Below, piece by piece: positions 1-6,286 of a stretch of 6,286 nt of DNA. Both the position numbers and the translations under genes were made by a program. Source of the stretch: an uncultured Prevotella sp. (lineage in GTDB: Bacteria > Bacteroidota > Bacteroidia > Bacteroidales > Bacteroidaceae); the NCBI GenBank assembly GCA_945788545.1, contig CALZMK010000093.1:1-6286 (forward strand), in the 5' to 3' direction. The notes under the pieces are model-generated. The model saw nothing but the letters and a program-made list of their open reading frames with translations. It was not told where the DNA came from and made no database searches. The first letter of the stretch is position 1; each line of letters starts with the position of its first letter.

Positions 1-2
1 AA

Positions 3-3168
<3,166 letters not shown>

Positions 3169-3172
3169 TTCG

Positions 3173-5161
3173 ATGAAGAAAAAACTGATTGTTGCAGCCT
3201 TGTCGATGGTTGCTACTCTGGCTACAGCCCAGAACCCCTATCTCCCTCTTTGGGAGCATTTGCCAGATGGAGAGCCTCGCGTGTTTGAGGATCCCGACAA
3301 CCCCGGCAAGATGCGTGCCTATATCATTGGTTCGCATGATGTAAAATTTACAGAGTATTGCGGTAATGACATCCGTATATGGTCGGCACCAGTTGAGGAC
3401 CTCACCAACTGGCGCGACGAGGGACCCGTGTTCAGTCATTACGTTAATGGTAAGTGGGACACCATGTTCGCTCCCGACCTCGTGGAAGTGAAGGACAAGA
3501 CAACAGGTAAGAAGACCTATTGGCTCTATCCCCACTCTCGTGGATGGCGCAGAGTGGCAATGGTTTGCAAGGGCGATCGTCCCGATGGTCCTTTCACTCC
3601 TGTCAACCTCAATGCCGACGGCACGGCCTGTGTCGATGGTTCGCTCATCGACTTCGACCCCTCGGTGTTTGTTGAGAACATCACCAATAAGAAGGATCCC
3701 GACTATGCCCGTGGATTTCGTGCCTACGTGTTCTATGGTTTCCGCCACTCCACAGCCTACGAGCTTGATCAGGACAATATGTATGCCGTGCGTCCGGGAA
3801 CACAGATACACGACTACTTCATTCCTGCCTCCGAGCGTTATGGAGTAATCCGCGATCCCGAGGGAACACAATATCCCGCTCTCTATAAAGGTCAGAACCC
3901 TGGCGACTTCAACTTCTTCGAGGCATCGAGCATACGTCAGGTGGGCAACAAATATGTGATGGTGTTCTCGGGATATAGCGGTCCGGAATACGGACAAGGC
4001 TCCACCAACTCCGCCCTCCGTTATGCCTTCGGAGATTCTCCCCTTGGTCCTTGGCGTTCGGGAGGCGTACTTGTAGATTCACGCGGTATCGTCCCCAATG
4101 AGGACGGAACACATCTCGTAGGCATGAATGCCGCCCACAACACCCATGGCTCGATCCAGGAGATCAACGGCCAGTGGTATGTCTTCTATCATCGTCCTCC
4201 CCGTGGCTTCGGATTTGCACGTCAGGCAATGGTAGCCCCCATCAAGATTGAGTGGGATAAGAAACCCGTGGCAAAGGGTGGACAGGTGAGCATCACGGCA
4301 TACGACCCATACACAAAGAACAACGAGTGGACAGCCAAGGCTTCCGATGGTATGCAATACACCGGTGCCGAGGTGACAAGCGAGGGATTCAATATCTTCG
4401 GACTACCTCCTTATGCATATTATTCAGCCGGTATTGCTTGTTATATGAGCGACCAGAAGTGGATGCAGGACAACTTCGACGTATGGAATAACAGTATGGA
4501 TCTCGCAGGAGTGAAGAATGGCGGAGTTGTTGGTTTCAAGTACTTCGGTTTCGGTGGTCTTGCCAAGCACACCAAGGGCATCAAACCATTTGAGGGTACA
4601 AAGCAGGGCGACAACACCAAGTTCTGCATTAATATGACATCCAAGGGCAAGGGAGCCTTCCGCGTGCGTGTGATGCTCGACGGACCATATGCCAACTCCA
4701 CATGGAACGGTAAGGAAATCGCCGTAGTGGATGTGCCTGCCAATGCAGCCAAGGAGGCTACGACCTACGAGGTGGCAGTGCCCGCCGTAGAGGGACTTAC
4801 AGGCAAGCATGCCATTTATCTCGTTGTAGAAGGAGCAGGCAATGAGCCTCTCGTTGACTTTCACGGTATCGGATTTGCCAAGGCAGGCAAACCATGCCAG
4901 CGTCCCGCAGTTCCCACAGTGTCCATACTCGTTGACGGCAAGGCAGTGGCAATGCCCACAAAGCCCATATTCTCCACAAATGACAACGGACTTATGGATC
5001 TGACAAATTATCAGGTTTATGCTCCTCTGAAACCCAATTCCACCATCATGGTAGTGACAAATGGCGGTTCGGTGAAGAGAGAAATCGGCAAGATTGTTGA
5101 TGGCAGAGCCACAGTGAGATGTACATTCAATGGAAAAGAAAAGATTTATAAGATAAACTAA
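3173..5161 (+). CDS. Secreted GH43-type glycosidase with CBM6-like module and extra C-terminal module
   Basis: The 662-residue protein starts with a clear signal peptide (MKKKLIVAALSMVATLATAQ, cleavage around 19/20) and has no lipoprotein Cys. The mature N-terminus (YLPLWEHLPDGEPRVFEDPD) is typical of a GH43 group common in Bacteroidota. Candidate triad: base Asp40 (FEDPD), modulator Asp162 (DFDPS), acid Glu250 (FFEASSIR). HGSIQE (325-330) with YVFYHR matches the conserved His region late in the propeller, which ends near 380. About 88 residues separate Asp162 from Glu250, longer than in compact GH43 enzymes, because of a loop around 195-245. Residues about 445-570 look like a CBM6-type beta-sandwich (VGFKYFGFGG, then Trp511 and LVDFHGIGFA). 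Residues about 575-662 form a further small, probably beta-rich module I cannot assign. It probably cuts arabinofuranosyl, xylosyl or galactosyl links in the substrate handled by the preceding enzymes. Subfamily and specificity cannot be fixed by eye. It is the last gene before a terminator. Confidence 0.92.
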   Translation: MKKKLIVAALSMVATLATAQNPYLPLWEHLPDGEPRVFEDPDNPGKMRAYIIGSHDVKFTEYCGNDIRIWSAPVEDLTNWRDEGPVFSHYVNGKWDTMFAPDLVEVKDKTTGKKTYWLYPHSRGWRRVAMVCKGDRPDGPFTPVNLNADGTACVDGSLIDFDPSVFVENITNKKDPDYARGFRAYVFYGFRHSTAYELDQDNMYAVRPGTQIHDYFIPASERYGVIRDPEGTQYPALYKGQNPGDFNFFEASSIRQVGNKYVMVFSGYSGPEYGQGSTNSALRYAFGDSPLGPWRSGGVLVDSRGIVPNEDGTHLVGMNAAHNTHGSIQEINGQWYVFYHRPPRGFGFARQAMVAPIKIEWDKKPVAKGGQVSITAYDPYTKNNEWTAKASDGMQYTGAEVTSEGFNIFGLPPYAYYSAGIACYMSDQKWMQDNFDVWNNSMDLAGVKNGGVVGFKYFGFGGLAKHTKGIKPFEGTKQGDNTKFCINMTSKGKGAFRVRVMLDGPYANSTWNGKEIAVVDVPANAAKEATTYEVAVPAVEGLTGKHAIYLVVEGAGNEPLVDFHGIGFAKAGKPCQRPAVPTVSILVDGKAVAMPTKPIFSTNDNGLMDLTNYQVYAPLKPNSTIMVVTNGGSVKREIGKIVDGRATVRCTFNGKEKIYKIN

Positions 5162-5176
5162 AGTAGTCAAACTACT
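5162..5176 (+). other. Small hairpin just after the GH43 stop codon
   Basis: AGTAGT (5162-5167) and ACTACT (5171-5176) are perfect inverted arms around a three-base CAA loop, directly after the TAA. There is no G/C-rich stem and no adjoining T-run, so it is not a terminator by itself. It could protect the transcript 3' end or be chance. Confidence 0.35.
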
Positions 5177-5187
5177 GTTTATATATT

Positions 5188-5223
5188 AAAAGGTGCAAAC
5201 CTCACTGAGGGTTGCACCTTTTT
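5188..5223. terminator. Bidirectional intrinsic terminator between convergent genes
   Basis: The left arm 5188-5203 pairs with the right arm 5207-5222 around a three-base loop (ACT). Fifteen of 16 positions pair; the single mismatch is 5199 against 5211. The core AGGTGCAA/TTGCACCT is G/C-containing, and the arms end in A-runs and T-runs. On the plus strand the stem is followed by a run of Ts (5219-5223); read from the minus strand the tail is TTTTAATATAT. It lies 26 bases after the GH43 stop and 20 bases beyond the LRR gene stop, so it can end both transcripts. Confidence 0.87.
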
Positions 5224-5243
5224 ATTACTTACTCTCGTAGTCA

Positions 5244-6286
5244 CTACTTCACTACCACCTTCTTAGTCTTGCCCTTTGAGCGCAGGATGCGCAATCCCTT
5301 GCCCTTGGTCTCAAGGCGTAATCCGTTGATGTCATACACCTTCACATCATCGTCGGCATCCATAATCGGAGCATATATGCCATCGGCAAATTCATCGACA
5401 TTCTTTATTTCATACACCTCCCAATACATGGCGTGTTTGTATGTGTCAACCGATTCGGATGGTACATAGATTGTGGCACCATCCTTGAAGAGCAAGTCGC
5501 CAGTGCATGAGGGCGGTGTTGTCGCCAGACACTTGATGTTCTCCAACTTACTGGTTTTCTTGAACACGTTCTGTCCGATGTTGCTTACATTCTCCGGTAA
5601 AGTCAACTTCACCAAACTACTGCACTCTGCAAATGCCCAGTCTTCAATGGTGGTAATGGTATTTGGCAATACTATTTCTGTCACGCTCGAGCATGTGTAG
5701 AAGCAGTATTTTCCAATACCTGTCACCTGATAAGTCTTACCGTCATATATAGTGGTCTCGGGCACCTCGATAGTTGTGCTATTCGAGTAACTGTTGCCTA
5801 AGAGTGTCGCTTTCAGTGTGAAAGGATATAGGCGATACTTAAACTCGCCTCTGTCAGCTATTGTCTCAACGGCAAACTTATCATAGCTTTCCACCTTCGA
5901 CTGTCCCCAATTACTGTCATTTTGGTAGGTTTCGATGTTCTCATTAGCCACATAAACCTTAGCATTAGACCCCAATGCCAAGTTGCCCGTACATACAGGA
6001 GGTGTTGATGCCAACGAAAGCACAGTTGTGAGGGCATTACATTCGCCAAAGCAATTGTCACCGATGCTAACGATTGTCTCTGGCAATATAACCTCGTTGA
6101 GATTATTACATCCATAGAAGCAATTATCAGCTATCTTGTCAACAGTGTATGTGACACCATCATTAGTCACACTGCCTGGAATATCTATCTTAGTGTCGCT
6201 ATAGTTGTTAGCAACAAGAGTAGCCTTCTGTGAATATGGATATAACGTATATTTCAATCCGCCTATCACATAGTCTCCCATTGGAT
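5244..6286 (-). CDS. BspA-like leucine-rich-repeat (LRR_5) protein, C-terminal part (5' end outside window)
   Basis: The minus-strand frame runs open to the right edge. The Met codon at 6281-6279 is preceded by an in-frame Pro codon, lacks a signal peptide and sits inside a repeat, so the true start is outside the window. Counting from that Met, two large tandem units are visible (10-134 and 148-296). Each opens with KYxLYPxxxKATL, continues through LRR_5 repeats of the CFYxCxxLxEVxLPxTIxxIG type, reaches TPPxCTG, then a (V/I)YVxxExxxTY segment. These match surface BspA-like proteins of Bacteroidota, which bind host or matrix ligands; the ligand here is unknown. The last 33 residues (VKVYDINGLRLETKG... 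KKVVVK) resemble a type A C-terminal sorting domain of the type IX secretion system, suggesting export to the cell surface. The gene converges on the enzyme operon, shares its terminator and looks more A/T-rich, so it is probably an independent unit. Confidence 0.92.
   Translation of the reverse strand, partial: PMGDYVIGGLKYTLYPYSQKATLVANNYSDTKIDIPGSVTNDGVTYTVDKIADNCFYGCNNLNEVILPETIVSIGDNCFGECNALTTVLSLASTPPVCTGNLALGSNAKVYVANENIETYQNDSNWGQSKVESYDKFAVETIADRGEFKYRLYPFTLKATLLGNSYSNSTTIEVPETTIYDGKTYQVTGIGKYCFYTCSSVTEIVLPNTITTIEDWAFAECSSLVKLTLPENVSNIGQNVFKKTSKLENIKCLATTPPSCTGDLLFKDGATIYVPSESVDTYKHAMYWEVYEIKNVDEFADGIYAPIMDADDDVKVYDINGLRLETKGKGLRILRSKGKTKKVVVK
5394..5840 (-). repeat. Intragenic tandem unit, copy 2 of the LRR protein
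   Basis: Encodes about 149 residues (148-296), from KYRLYPFTLKATL to IKNVD. It has three LRR_5 motifs (around CFYTCSSVTEIVLP, AFAECSSLVKLTLP and VFKKTSKLENIKC) before TTPPSCTG. The extra LRR accounts for nearly all of the length difference from copy 1. Confidence 0.8.
5880..6254 (-). repeat. Intragenic tandem unit, copy 1 of the LRR protein
   Basis: Encodes about 125 residues (10-134 from the Met at 6281), from KYTLYPYSQKATL to ESYD, with two LRR_5 motifs before ASTPPVCTG. It aligns throughout with copy 2 except for a missing LRR block of about 23 residues and one single-residue gap. The homology is clear in protein but diverged in DNA, so the duplication is old. Confidence 0.8.

Noticed and set aside
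4424..5170. Minus-strand open frame (248 codons) opposite the C-terminal half of the second GH43 gene
   Set aside because: Composition is Cys/His/Gly-rich in the way antisense of Gly/Ala/Thr codons produces; no domain is visible and it would have to read out of the terminator region.
5162..5244. Search for a promoter between the convergent genes
   Set aside because: Both flanking genes end here, and no gene start lies nearby; the interval is explained by the two hairpins.
6279..6281. ATG as the true start of the LRR protein
   Set aside because: The frame continues upstream to the edge, there is no signal peptide, and the Met sits at the beginning of an internal repeat unit.

Overview
The window looks like part of a carbohydrate-degradation locus from a gut- or rumen-type Bacteroidota, most likely in the Prevotella/Bacteroides range. 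The evidence is a GH97 enzyme, a CE6-GH43 fusion, a second GH43 with accessory modules, a BspA-type leucine-rich-repeat protein whose tail resembles a type IX secretion signal, and A/T-rich translation starts without Shine-Dalgarno sequences. Genus is an inference; no rRNA or other marker is present.

Layout. Bases 3-785 (+) hold the C-terminal part of a GH97 glycosidase cut by the left edge. One base later, 787-3150 (+), comes a 787-residue secreted protein joining an SGNH/CE6-type acetyl esterase to a GH43 five-bladed propeller and a C-terminal beta-sandwich. After 22 bases, filled mostly by an 8-bp A/T-rich tandem repeat, 3173-5161 (+) encodes a second secreted GH43-type protein with a CBM6-like module and an extra unassigned C-terminal module. 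A strong hairpin at 5188-5223 separates this run from a convergent gene, 5244-6286 (-), encoding the C-terminal part of an LRR_5/BspA-like protein cut by the right edge.

How the genes fit together. The three plus-strand genes are tightly spaced and probably form one transcript, the downstream end of a polysaccharide utilisation locus. The esterase would remove acetyl groups, the two GH43 modules would cut arabinofuranosyl or xylosyl linkages, and the GH97 enzyme would remove an alpha-linked terminal sugar. This best fits a decorated hemicellulose such as acetylated arabinoxylan, though a pectic arabinan/galactan side chain is not excluded. No SusC/SusD pair or regulator lies in the window, so the substrate stays inferred. 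The LRR gene is on the other strand and is probably not part of the operon.

Most of this is recognisable family content. The less ordinary points are the almost linker-free esterase-GH43 fusion, the period-8 repeat that contains a stop codon and forms the leader of the next gene, the unassigned C-terminal module of the second GH43, and the shared terminator. I did not find evidence for a wholly new system.
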